NCBI GenBank assembly: GCA_028673005.1
Contig: CM054116.1
Coordinates: 79,186,572 to 79,250,571 of the forward strand
Reading direction: 5' to 3'
Length of the DNA: 64,000 nt
Origin: Tanypteryx hageni
Lineage: Eukaryota; Arthropoda; Insecta; Odonata; Petaluridae
Position 1 is the first letter of the stretch. Each line of letters starts with the position of its first letter. Both the position numbers and the translations under genes were made by a program. The notes under the pieces were generated by a model, which did not search any database, was not told the DNA's origin, and worked only from the letters and a program-made list of their open reading frames with translations. Below are positions 22,116 through 33,270 of this stretch, piece by piece.

Positions 22116-22370
22116 ATAAAGTAAATGTAATTGTTCGATTAATTAATAAATTCCTGACAATCATTTGAATTTTCTCAGAAAATGAATCGCTTGAAATCGA
22201 TTACATTCAGGCAATATACGACTTGATTTGCCACTCTTTGGCTCCGTTATTCTTCCTCTTACAGTTAGTATGTTTACTGAATAATAATATTCTTCAACTG
22301 TTAACGTTGCACTCTATTAAGTTTGATATTGCGCGAAGCGAATAACACAATTCTTTCGTCTATTTGAAGG

Positions 22371-22830
22371 CTTGATAGACGCTAATTCAATCGGAGGCAA
22401 CAATGCGGGTCACCTTGGCAACACTCGGAAAGAGTACGAAAAAGCCATACTACTTCAAAAAGAAATGCGTGTTTCTAACAAATTTTTCCATGTAACATCT
22501 AAACATTGCAAGAATAAGATATTTTATAGTTTTAGCCGTCGAATAAACAAAAATGGAGCAATTCGGTCTATAATTACATATTTTAATGAATGAATGAAAT
22601 AAACCTTGCACCTTGAAAAATCGAAAATTCCGTGTAAACTTATGGGAAAATATAATTGTCTCCCGGAGTCGAATCCGGGACTTTTTCCGGGATGTTTGAT
22701 TTTTATAGAGACTACCTCATTGGGTTTAACGATTGTGAAAGTTTCAGCTCTTAATTCCATTGGGAAATGTCCAAAAATACCGGGACAGTCAGACAGACGG
22801 ACATTTAAGAATTATTATATAAGGATTTTT
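22371..22830 (+). repeat. Dispersed repeat family E, copy 2
   Basis: Aligns with 3793-4252: 'GATAGACGCTAATTC', 'CACCTTGGCAACACTCGG', 'ACGAAAAAGCCAT', 'CATTGCAAGAATAAGATATT', 'TGCACCTTGAAAAATCG', 'CTCCCGGAGTCGAATCCGGG' and a CAGTCAGACAGACGGAC end. The 73- and 78-residue frames across it are on opposite strands and are artefacts. Confidence 0.8.
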
Positions 22831-22892
22831 ATTTCTTAATTGTTCACCCAAAATGCATATAGTAAAAAATATAGGTATCAGAGAATTTTTTA

Positions 22893-22952
22893 TGAAGGGG
22901 GCGCATATTTGGTAGTTTGCCCAGGGTGCTAAAATACCTAGTTACGGCGCTG
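22893..22952 (-). mobile_element. hAT-type MITE terminus (fragment)
   Basis: Ends 'ACCTAGTTACGGCGCTG', the complement of CAGYGCCGTAACTAGG, which is the terminus of the elements at 36415 and 48700. 'GGCGCATATTTGGTAG' is internal. Only one end is present. Confidence 0.55.
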
Positions 22953-24920
22953 GCTTGCATTATTCAGGCACCAACAACTCGTGTTGAAAATCTCCGCTTC
23001 CTTTAAAACTAATTTTTAGTTGTTCGGCGTCAAATGAGAAACTCAACTACATAACTAGATTAAGCAGTACTTGAAGTATGCGAGCTCTAACAGCTCAAAT
23101 TGGAAATAATCGGCGTAATTCCGTTTTTCAATTGCAGGGCGCAATTTTTTGTTTTCATTACATAGCTACACATAAGTTGTTGATTTTATTTTCAGGCGTA
23201 TTTTTTGTTGCGTTAAGTTTTCAAAAGAAAGGGTCTGGAAAACTTGATTCATCATATAGGGTCATCAACATATAGTAGATAATAAATATAATTATAAAGT
23301 TATATTGATCTTTAATTTGTAAGGTTCGGTAAATATTGACAATGAATCATGGATGTCTTTTACGATACCTTTTTGAATTAACGCTAAGCTAAGGCATACA
23401 TCTTCATGTGTTTTAATTTTACTTAAATACTTAATTCGTATTTACCATTCATTTTTAACGGGCAGTTAAGACTAGTATGAAATAATGGTGAAAAATTAAT
23501 GCGATAGAATGGAAAGTCAGAATTTTCGTTGGAGAAGCTCCTATTCGGGACACCAAGAAATACACGTTGAATATATTATGTTTTAAAATGAAGTAGCTCC
23601 TACAAGCATGACGAAATGGATTGTAGTAAACTTAAAATTTACAGTTTTCATATTTTTTTGAACTTGCCGTTGTGCGAAGATAATTTATTACACCAACGCG
23701 CATATGTTTATGTTTTGTACACGAGTTGCATTTTACGATAATTCTTAGTTTACGATATATATTCATGTTTAAATTTATATTTTTTTAAACCCCAAAACTT
23801 TAAGATTCCACTTCGAAAATTTATCATATAACCAATAAAGAGTTATTGGATTCCAGAATTGATTTCCATTCCGCCTTTCCGACTTTCGTATGGAGTAATC
23901 GGAGCCCTTCCACCCCACTTTGCTTTCGTCTCGAGTTCTCGCGGAAGCTAATTCCCTCATCCACCTGGAATATTGTCATTTCCCCCACTCTTCCTCTTGC
24001 ACCGACGCCCTTTAATTTCAATTAACTCTGTCTCTCGACCTTTCTCCTCTCTTCTTCCACTGTTCGCATCCTGCTATTCTCGCCTCACCTGCCACTTTTC
24101 TTTTCTCCGTCCCGCCCCCTTTTCGCGTGCAGAATTTTTCGTCTCGTTCATATTCGTTCTGTGTGGGTACAGAAATGGAGGAAGAGGCGGTAGGAGACGA
24201 GGAAGCCGAGGTAGATATAGCGGTCATTAGGGTTATGAGCCCGAGGATTGATGATTCGGGGAAGGAGAGGACCGATAGGTGGCGCATGAAACTGCGGCAT
24301 ATCTGCGGACGATCTCATTCGTAAGGCCAGAGGTTTTGCGCTCAAACCCTTTGCGGATTGTGGGGATAGGGAAATTTCCACGCTCGATTCGCCTCCCTCC
24401 ATTTTTTATCGCGAATGCCCTCGTCAATGCACGGATTTTACAATACTACTTCGGAAACGAACGGGGGAATATGATATCGCCGATTTTCACCAGGTTCCTC
24501 CGTTAATTATTTTGTTCCCTTTTGTACAATTGAATTTCTACCGTTTTTTTGTTTATTATTTTTCCGACGCGAAATTTGGTTTCTTTTTTATGTGAAGTCA
24601 ATGCTTTTTTCTCTAACCGTGAGCGATAAACAGCGAACTTCTACGTGCAGTTAAGGGAAGTTATTATCTGTAATATTTTTAAGCGTGCCTCGGAAAACTT
24701 TACGATAGGTAGTCTACAGAGAATTTGTGTATATACGGTAAAGATTTCTTCTTTGTGGACAAAAGAAGGTGGCCTTCAAGGAGGCGTAAAAAAAGCTAAT
24801 TCCTCCTAAATAAGGAATTGGGGGAACGTGTATTATACCGCCGCATATATTTTTTGTAATTTTTTAGATTAAAAAAATCGATAATATTTTAGTATTCCTA
24901 CGTGTATTTTTAGCCTACTT
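22953..24920. other. Non-coding; C+T-rich patch 23970-24130
   Basis: No repeat copy found. A 65-codon plus frame (24127-24324) includes an acidic run (MEEEAVGDEEAEVDIAV), but it is overlapped by open frames on the other strand, and no splice or family evidence supports it. It is the least artefact-like frame in this interval. Confidence 0.4.
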
Positions 24921-24924
24921 TCAA

Positions 24925-25395
24925 GAATGGAAATAGGCTTGTAGTTTCGTCGTTGTGTCTTTCTGCCCTCCCACTATTAACTTTTGAACCAATCGACTGA
25001 TTTTCATGACACCTGGTGGAAATCTCTCGCTACTGGGGCCGAGCTCCCGACGATAGTTTTTATTGCGAAGTTTGCAAGCCCCGGGTTCGATTCCAGTAAC
25101 TATTCTTCCCATTTGATTTATATGGGAAATCTGAAATCCATCGTGCAGGGTAATTTTCTCTTGCACATTAAAATATCTTAGAATTATAATATCGGAGTGG
25201 AATCTGTACCATTTTTTGAAGAAGGGAATAAAGATTCTAATTTTTATCGTAGAATTTTTCTTATCGATCGTATTTTTTCGAATTTTGCGTTAATACCGGC
25301 GTTTATGCAGTTTTTATAGCCCATTACGAGAGTGTTGCCATTGCAACGACTATTGTTGGACTCAGATTCGGTATAGTCGAGTATAACTAAAACGC
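24925..25395 (-). repeat. Family E/F repeat, copy 3 (minus)
   Basis: Pairs with 28165-28620: 'TTTTGAACCAATCGACTGAT', 'GATTTTCATGA', 'CCCCGGGTTCGATTCCAG' (B-box-like on plus), 'TTATATGGGAAATCTGAAAT', 'AATTATAATATCGGAG' and 'GTTGCCATTGCAACGACTAT'. On the minus strand its block order matches family E (GGCAACAC, then antisense B box, then GACAGA-type end). Confidence 0.75.
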
Positions 25396-25399
25396 TTTA

Positions 25400-26380
25400 A
25401 CTTGGCAGTGCGCAGTAGGCACATTTATGGTAGGACGAGTCCATCCCCTAGGCGGGACCACCTATAGGAGAGGTGGTGTTTAGTTGTAGGCATTTGATGC
25501 GCGAACTTGGACACGTGCGAACCAAAATTGTGTTACTGCGCATAGGTCTGACATCGGCTCCACCTAAAGCTTCTCCTTCCCATTCCTTTCCTTCTCCTCT
25601 CACGCGTCTCCGACTGCCACCTTCAAGCGCGCTAGCTATACATGCTATTTTTGCCACACAAATACACGTGATCAATTTAGTTTTACTTCCGAATGTATTT
25701 GTAATGTTTTATAACACTAAATTATAAATTTTGTTGACAAAAAAACAATTCATCCGCGGTGATTTTGAAACTATTAATGCCAAAAATCCAATATAAGTCA
25801 TTTCTGCATCACATTGGAAAGTAGGCATCATAAGTTCCGTTTTGATCATCTTGTTCTATTTGGTTATCACGATAATGGATGTAGCATATTTTCGATTTGC
25901 ATTTTAAAATTAGTTAACATCATGGTGCGAATTCGGAACTTGAATCAAAGTAACGAATAATGGGACTTAATTATCTTACAGCCAGAATTCAATTGCACGT
26001 CTTATCAGAAAAAAATTGCTTTGAACGACAAACTTTCACGTTTTCTGAAGTCAAAACTTTTTGTTGTTAACGTCAACTACATCGTAGCTGATTTAACGAA
26101 ATTACGAAAACCAAACGTAGTTAGTTGTCGACGTACACTTATTGATTAAACGTTAAAAGAAAAGCACGAAGTCACTATTTTCTGCGTAGCAGCAATCCTC
26201 GTTTATGAAATTTGAGTTCACGTACCCTTGAGTGATTTTTTGTATCAATTGAGTAAACTGATTAATGAAAATAAGTTTACCTGCAACAAAAGCATATCGT
26301 CATGTAATCATCGGCCAGGAACTTTATAAGCCTTCCGTTTACTCTCTCTCAAGTTTGGTCGGAGGTTTCCGTAGGAGGTA
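25400..26380. other. Non-coding, nothing recognised
   Basis: Includes a small inverted repeat ACCACCTATAGGAGAGGTGGT (about 25459-25479). The frames at 25448-25727 overlap on opposite strands. Confidence 0.45.
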
Positions 26381-26384
26381 CTTA

Positions 26385-26478
26385 AGTTTATAGATCACTA
26401 ACGGTAGAGTAGTAAAGTGAGCTGGATTTACAAGATTTGGCCTCCAGGTTCAAATCCCCTCGGTGGGCTCTGTTTTTT
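26385..26478 (+). ncRNA. tRNA-like Pol III unit (pseudo-tRNA or SINE head)
   Basis: An A-box-like segment TAGATCACTAACGG (26391-26404) with GGTAGAG following as in a D arm, a perfect B-box-type GGTTCAAATCC (26447-26457), and a T6 run (26473-26478) usable as a Pol III terminator. A-to-B spacing is in the tRNA range. The T stem and acceptor stem do not pair, so it cannot be a functional tRNA. I see no second copy in the window. Confidence 0.5.
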
Positions 26479-26479
26479 A

Positions 26480-27130
26480 TTTCCTATTTAGATGGAAACA
26501 TCGACCCCAATCTGAGTTGTTTTGAGGAAGATTAACTGCATCTCTTTCGTTTTAAGGGAGGTTAAATCTCTGTGATAGTTATCTATTTAAAAAAATATAT
26601 CTGCTTGACATTTAATTTTCCTTTTGTAGCGATTTTCCTATCACTTTTTAAAGAAAAAAGAGGAAGAGAGAGTACATATTAGGATTTGACGAACTATTTA
26701 TTTGGAGAGTATCTTTAAAATTTTCTAGGACTTCATCAGGACATGTTTTCTGTTAACTATTGTGTGATTATTAATCAGTGTCAGTCTCCAAGGAGTGGTC
26801 GATTGCCTTTCTTTGATCCGACAATTATAGATATACGTATGTATAAATATAAATCAGATTCGAGTTTGTTGATTAGCTTAAATTTATTTCACTTCAAATT
26901 ATATTATTTAATATATTACAAAATAAAATAAATTAAAATTGTATATTTTTTGAACCGTCTTTGTGTTAAAATCTCTCATACTTACCTAACAAGGGCTTTT
27001 CACAGTTTTTTTGTACCGTCGTTTTATAAAAAAAGCATTGTGTGTATGTGGGGAAATTATGTATGTGTACGCTTATGCATATAGACAGAAAATAAAAAAG
27101 CTCAAAATATGGAACGTTATCACTATAATG
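26480..27130. other. Non-coding, nothing recognised
   Basis: A+T-rich DNA. Short frames without motifs. Confidence 0.45.
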
Positions 27131-27260
27131 CAGTTTTGCAACCTTTTTCGACCGCGGACCCAAATATTTCGCGGGGCCCCAATATCTTTCAAAATATTAA
27201 TATATCTATTCACACGTCTACAAATTAAATTCGCGTTGCTGTTATTCGACATTCGCAGAC
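27131..27260 (+). mobile_element. hAT-like terminus fragment
   Basis: 'CAGTTTTGCAACCTTTTTCG' then 'ACCGCGGACCC' and 'TTTCGCGGGGCCCC'. This arrangement (CAGnnnTTnnCAACCTTTTTGACC...GGACCCC) is common at one end of animal hAT elements. The other end is not found. Confidence 0.4.
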
Positions 27261-27276
27261 TGTAATTTATTTATTA

Positions 27277-27425
27277 CTAGCAAATTACCCAGCGTTGCTC
27301 GGGGTTATTTTTTAAATCATTCTTTGACATTGTTGTGCGTTGCTCCGGGTTGTTTTAAATCATTCTTTGACGTTGTTGTGCGTTGCTCGGGGCTATATTT
27401 TAAATCATTCTTTGAAGTTGTGCGA
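27277..27425 (-). mobile_element. Helitron 3' end with tandemly repeated hairpin region
   Basis: On minus the sequence ends ...GGGTAATTTGCTAG|T at 27277, a canonical CTAG end. Adjacent are three units of about 45 bp, each 'CGTTGCTCGGGGTTATTTT' plus 'AAATCATTCTTTGAC' (about 27291, 27334 and 27380). The CCCGAGCAACGC hairpin-like core has therefore been amplified. The 5' end was not found. Confidence 0.7.
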
Positions 27426-28055
27426 GTCGAGTTTGTGCTTGCTATGGAGATTCATATGCTCAGAAATTGGCCATTCTTATACCATTTGCTTCGCGTCAAT
27501 TTGTTGTCTTTTCCTCATTTTCTGCAGCTCCAGATGTTGCACTTATTTTTGGGCTTGATTGTGTTGGATGAAGAAGTGTTCTCATATATGGCGGGGTTGT
27601 AACTTTGAAGAAGGATAAACGGTAGTAAAAGTATAGAAAAAGTAATTGGAAATCGAGCTTTTTTCACATAAATTTTCTAATTTTTACTTTATTTGACTCA
27701 TAACATTATTCCGACTTAAATGTCGTATTCATAACAATCTGTTTTTCTTTTTAAATTGAAGTGAAATTGATCACAAAGTATTTATGAAAAGTTTGAATGA
27801 AAATGAGATTTTAGAATAATTATTAGTTCGTTTCCTCGCCCTTGCTAATCCTAAAAATATGAGGTTATTTAAATATGTATTTAGCTTAAATTTTACTAAA
27901 ATTTGCAATTATGATCGCCTTTTATTTATGCGAATGACAAAATACATCATCCGATTCATTGCAATCATCAGCATTTGTAATTTAGTTTGTTTTTTTTTGC
28001 TTTGTTTACGTAAAAACGGAAACATTGGTTTGCAAATGCAAATGGTATAGCATGT
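27426..28055. other. Non-coding, possible Helitron interior
   Basis: May belong to the minus-strand Helitron ending at 27277, but I found no Rep or helicase motif. The 92-residue plus frame 27324-27602 runs through the tandem repeat and is not supported. Confidence 0.4.
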
Positions 28056-28059
28056 TAGA

Positions 28060-28140
28060 TCAGTTCCCATTTAAAAGAATTGATCTCGTTGCCATGGTAG
28101 TTAGCATTTTCCATTGTTACAAACCTGTATGAATACCTTT
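28060..28140 (-). repeat. Family B fragment
   Basis: 'GCCATGGTAGTTAGCATTTT' and 'CCATTGTTACAA' match 63600-63635 and, inverted, 17795-17815. Confidence 0.5.
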
Positions 28141-28164
28141 TTAGGCTGGTTTCCAAAGGAAAAA

Positions 28165-28620
28165 ACCTAATGAAATAGTCCTGTCTGTGTCCCCTATTGA
28201 CAACTTTTGCATCATTGGACCGATTTTCATGAAACTTGAAATGAGGCTAGTGCTGCCAGGGCCTACCTCTGGGCTTTATTTTATTTGGCGAAGATTGAAG
28301 TCCCGGGTTCGGTTTAAGAAAAGATTTTTCCCTTATTTGTTTTACATAGGAAGTCTAAAATCCATCATGCAGAGATGTTTTCTTTGATACTTAAAAGTTC
28401 TTAAAATTATAATATCGGAGCGAGGCTTGTACTGTTGTAAGAGGAAAAGAATGTTAGATTCTAATTCTTATCTCAGAATTCTGATAATTGATCTTATTTT
28501 CTTGAAATTCTACTAAAACAGCGATTTTGCGTTTTAAATAGCATTTTATCGAAAAGTTGCCACGGAAACAATTATTACCGAACTCGGCTTGAGCATAGAC
28601 GAGTGAACAATTGGTTATTT
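28165..28620 (-). repeat. Family E/F repeat, copy 4 (minus)
   Basis: Aligned with 24925-25395: 'TTTTGCATCATTGGACCGAT', 'GATTTTCATGAAACTTG', 'AGTCCCGGGTTCGG', 'AATTATAATATCGGAGCG', 'GTTGCCACGGAAACAATTAT' and 'CATAGACGAGT'. Confidence 0.75.
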
Positions 28621-28849
28621 TCTTTTACCCCGACTACCATTCAGTAATGGACAGTTGATCCATAAACATTAGCGTATAAACTGTAACATGTATTAAATTA
28701 TTTTATTTAAACAACACATGCAAAATATAATATCAAAAAGAGATTTTCACTTTGCTTTTAGAATTTTAAACCTGATAATGCTCTTAAAACAATCCCTAAA
28801 TATGCGATTAAAAAAATATAATTTGTCCATTGTGGGGTACTAATGGCAC

Positions 28850-29337
28850 ACATTTCCGCCAAATTTTAAAGTTGTAGCATATATAGAAGTGAAATAACAT
28901 TTATCTAATTGTTTACATTTTAAAAACTTTTAACGTCCGCAATAACAACTTTATGGAGATTTTCAAACGTTTATTAGCGCATTTGCTCTATGCTCTAAAC
29001 ACCTTTAAAATTGCTGCTCTCGAGCTCGTCACTAAGTGCCTTAACATTTATCTATTTGTTTAAACTTTAAGAATTTTTAACAGCCAAACAAATGAAAATA
29101 TCAAAATTTCTTTAATCTTTATTTCGTTTTTTACGAATTCTACATTTTGAAAATTTTTAGCTCCGTAGCACATTCTAAAAATACACAAATTTTGAACATT
29201 TGTTTTAGCGGCCGTATCGTTGGCCTTTTTCAGGATTTTTCTTTCTTCTAGTCGGTTTTGCACATAATCCTATCAAGGTAAAAAATTTCGAATCTCCTGC
29301 TCATCTGGAAGTGCATAAACATTAGTATCCTCATAAA
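28850..29337 (-). repeat. Dispersed repeat family D, copy 3 (minus)
   Basis: Reverse complement of the family: 'CACACATTTCCGCCAAATTT', 'AGTGAAATAACATTTATCTA', 'TTTTAACAGCCAAACAAATG', 'TCTTCTAGTCGGTTTTGCAC', 'TTCGAATCTCCTGCTCATCT' and 'AAACATTAGTATCCTCA'. It stops at the same 'TAGTATCCTC' end as copy 2, which supports a real family terminus. Confidence 0.8.
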
Positions 29338-29916
29338 TTTTCAACAAATACTTGCGGAACCCACTGCTGTGATTTATACGGATACGAACCGAAAATATCT
29401 TGCATTTACTTAAGCAAAATAGCAAGACGAATATAGCGAATTTGGCCGGAAAAATAAATTTACCCCGAGTCTAAGAAATTTCGAGCTATAGAAGTTCGAA
29501 TAATTGGGGTGTGACTTCATATACAAGTAAATAGTCTTATTTTAAAAACAATGAATGGTCTCTTTTCATAAGCTTGCTTCTTTCTCCACGTACTTTGTTG
29601 TAAGGGTTATTTAAGCTTCCGTATCTGGGCGTCATATGGGCCAAATAGGTGAACAGCGGTCAGATAAGTGACGAAGGGGTAAAGCAGGGGCACCCGGTGG
29701 CTGGTGGGTTAAAAGGGGATAGCGATATTCTCTAAGAGGCCTTTTTACGCCCTTTTAGGTGTTTGACCCTCCTCAATGTCTTCTTTGGGACAAAAATTCG
29801 GTCTCCAAGATCTCTTGAATCGAGACGTATGCGTTCTTATGTTAGAGACTGGCAGGCGGTGTCGTGTGAATTTTTTTTACCACCTTTTCCCCTGCCTTGT
29901 TGGTTTGTTTTAATAC

Positions 29917-29918
<2 letters not shown>

Positions 29919-29949
<31 letters not shown>
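29919..29949. repeat. (TA)n microsatellite
   Basis: About 15 TA units, directly abutting the Helitron 3' end. Confidence 0.95.
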
Positions 29950-29952
<3 letters not shown>

Positions 29953-30634
29953 CAGAAGTACCCGGCGCTGCTTCCAGTCAAAGCTTTTATATGTATTAAT
30001 TAATTTTATTGCAAATTCAATTTACATAATTTTTCTTAATTTCTTTTTAAAAATTACAATAAGAATAGACATTTAAGTAAAACTTGAATTAATTTGATTT
30101 TTTCCTATGCATACTTAATTTATTTCATTTGCAAGTCATTATTATTGACGTAGGTAGCAACTCCAAGCATAATGCAAGTTAACCTGAATATATTAATTAA
30201 TGATAATATCATTATTGTAAGGGAAATTAATCTTATTTCATCACGAAATTTGAATCGCACGTCAGTACGCATAATAAATATATAATATAATAATTTTACT
30301 TACCAAAAGAGAAATATTCTATCATTAATAACGATTGTTTCTTTTCATATATATTTACACGTTGTTATGTACCTGTTGCTACGATGATGACAAAGAAAGC
30401 GGGGAGGGAATAACGCTATTCTTTTGTCTATTTTAAAGGCTTAACAACTACACTTGAAATTTTAAATTACTTTTTTAAGACCTTATTCTGTAGAGAAAGG
30501 ATTAAAAAGTAGTGCATTCGTTAATTTGTAATAGTATGATTCTGTATTAAAAATTTGGTGAATATACGCCAAGCCGTTCTTGAGTTTTTAGCAAACAAAC
30601 ATACAAAAGAACATAGCCTTGAAAATATATAAGA
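29949..30634 (-). mobile_element. Helitron-like element inserted next to (TA)n
   Basis: On minus the 3' end reads GCGCCGGGTACTTCTGCTAA|T, a CTRR end preceded by a GC-rich hairpin core. The candidate 5' end (minus) is TCTTATATATTTTCAAGGC at 30634, followed by ATGTTTGTTTGCT and a CCAAATTTT stretch like that of the 16156 element. The base before the 5' TC is G instead of A, so that end is less sure. No coding motif remains. Confidence 0.55.
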
Positions 30635-30639
30635 CATAC

Positions 30640-32810
30640 ATGGAAGACGTATAGCGCAATAAATTTTGGCATTTAGAAATGTAATTTTAAAAGAAATACC
30701 ACTCTTCGTTTCATATGAAGCATATCACGTAGATTATGTAAAAGTAAGTTATATTATTATTTTTAAAGCTTTTAATTAACCTCTGGATGTGCAAATGAAG
30801 TTTTTTTAGAATTACTAAATTTTTTAGTGAGAAAACCCAAAGTTGGAATTGAAAGAACAATTTTACTAAAAATCCCCGATACCAAATTTCATCAAAATAC
30901 GTGCTGCGATTCTCGAGTTTTAACGGAAACGACCTCCCCTATATACGTTAACTTCATACAAAGAACGTATAATAATGTATGCAAATTCTTCTAATAATTT
31001 ATCGCTAATTAATATATGTTCCAATCTCCTGGAGAATTAATTTTAGGGAACTGAGTTCATGCGTATAGAGGTAAAGCGCATTTTTTATTTTTGGATATAT
31101 TCAACTCACTGAAAGTGCCATGGAATCTTATGCTTGCAAGAAGAAAAAATAAGTAGAAGGATGTGCTTTTAAGAGATACAAGGAAAGAGTCTTCCGGGAC
31201 AGAATGATTAATGGAACTTCCGTTCTCTCTTTAAAGCAGGAAGTTTTTGATTTTCGTAAGTAAAGAAAGTCTTCGACCGTGGAATAGCAATCGCTTAATG
31301 CCGATGGCTTTAATGGAAGCCTTTCTGTGAATTCGATTCTCGGAGTAGAATTAGGCTTTGAGCAGTAACTCAAATTCAAAAGTTTAAGGGACCATCGTCT
31401 GGAAATAAATTTAAAAGAAGCCTTTTGAAGTTATCCTGGAATTTGTGATTCATTGGCGTATTAAATTAACGGAAATTTAGTCGAATTTAAAAAAAAACGG
31501 AAACTCTCCTTTAGACTTTCATTCTGAAAGAATAAATTTGCTTTTTTTTATACAGTTTTAGATTATTTCGTATAATCTTAGGAAATTGTAACATAATAGT
31601 TTTCAAAATGTCGTACACGATAAAAATTCGCGACACGTTTTGTTTAACACTTATTTTAATAACCAAATTACATGAAAAATATATTTAGATAGTTATAAAA
31701 TTCTAATGACTTTATAGAAAATTTGTTAACAAATTAAGGGTTTTAACAAATGGTTAAAAAGTTTTTTTTATTAATAAATCATGATATTTGAATCCCTTTT
31801 CATGAGTGATGCTTGTGAACAGCCCATCATTACTCATCTACTTCCATTCATCGCGTTCATATATCTCTGTCTCCTGCAGAATAATGGTAAATAATCAAAA
31901 TTTATTTGTATGAGTGAGAATAAATTACCGCAAGATCGGGGCTATTACGCCCAGGGATTCCAAGTCTGAGAGGATTTGAGATTCATGATTAACGGGAATT
32001 GTAATATTAGAGGCGTAATATGAGATACTTTTTCATCTTAAATTATTCACGTAGAATGCGTTGATTTCTCATTAAACAAGAAAAAACATCAAATTGATAA
32101 TAAAAATACATAAGTTAATTATTAAAGTGAAAAGTTTTAGTTAAGGAATATAAGTGAAGACAGGTTCTTTCGCGTAAGTCTATCTATTTTGAACACAGGT
32201 GACGGCGTTAGCCACAAAAAATTCTGCGTTTATCATTATGCTCTCGGTTGATATTTTTGGTCCACTGCAAGAAATCCCTAGCCATGATTCTACACAAAAG
32301 ATAAGGCCCTGATAGAGGCAACGTACCAAAAATTACTCTATAGGAAAAGAATATTAGAAATTTTTTTATTAATAATAAATAGAGAGACAGAAATAAAATC
32401 AGAACTTTTTAAAAACGCCATTGACCAACTTCTGGTTAATTTCTCGTCTTAATGTGAGATTAAAACATTTTTTCTTTCGTATTCCCTTCACTTTCGAAGA
32501 CTTTACATTATTGCAAATGGTATATTCACTTTACTGAAGCCTTTTTTTACTTAGATGTAGCACATCATTTTACTTAGAATGCTCCTTCATATCGACAGGC
32601 ATTTTGAAAAGATATTATCTTCGATTTTTGTAGTCTATTCGCCCATTTTTGAGAGTAAATCCCGTAAGAGATATCAAATTTAACGTCACTAGGAAAGATA
32701 GCGCTAATCGCCAACAGTTTGCGCTTATACCACAGAAATTTATCGCGAACATTTATTTCGACGAATGCTTTCCTTCCAACATAAACCTGGGATACACTGC
32801 CACAATGGTC
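30640..32810. other. Non-coding, nothing firmly recognised
   Basis: 'CCAAATTTCATCAAAATACG' and 'GAGTTTTAACGGAAACGACC' near 30890-30940 resemble 5'-region Helitron sequence on minus, but I found no matching end. The rest is unassigned. Confidence 0.4.
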
Positions 32811-32819
32811 GTTGTGAAT

Positions 32820-33270
32820 GCGTTTAAAGCAACGGCGGGGAGAGAGAATGAGAGGGAAAGAGAGGGAGAGTGAAAACCGAGTATTAAAACGCTTCCTATC
32901 TCGGGAGCAGATAACAATGAGAAGACCATATACTCCTGTCGCCAAGAAATTGGCAAGGAGGTGCTCCTGCGGCTTGGTTATGTCAAGGGCTTGGTGAGGA
33001 GGAGTATTTGAATGGACTTTCCTGCGAAAGAGGAGGAATATGGGGAGTGGGCTCGCTGTAGAAGGACAATTCTACGGTACGACGAGGAGAAATGGGATGG
33101 GATGAGGTGAAGAGCCGAGATGAAAAGATAGAGCCTCAGAAACGCAGGAATGTGTGAGAGTGACGTAGGCAGCATACACCCGCGCAGGAGGAAGAGGACG
33201 TTGAAGCCAAGAGATGGGAGGAGATGGATGTAGAGAAGCAACGCGCGGAAAATTGCGGAAGACATTAGTG
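32820..33270. other. Purine-rich tract (plus strand G+A)
   Basis: GAGAGAGAATGAGAGGGAAAGAG-type runs and GAGGAG repeats. It yields S/L/F-rich frames on minus that are composition artefacts. Confidence 0.6.

Noticed and set aside
24127..24324. Acidic small protein or exon
   Set aside because: No similarity, no splice support, and opposite-strand frames overlap it; kept only as a note in the interval entry.
26385..26472. Functional tRNA gene
   Set aside because: A and B boxes are present but neither the T stem nor the acceptor stem pairs.
27290..27420. CRISPR-like array
   Set aside because: Three diverged tandem units with no unique spacers, in a eukaryotic Helitron end.
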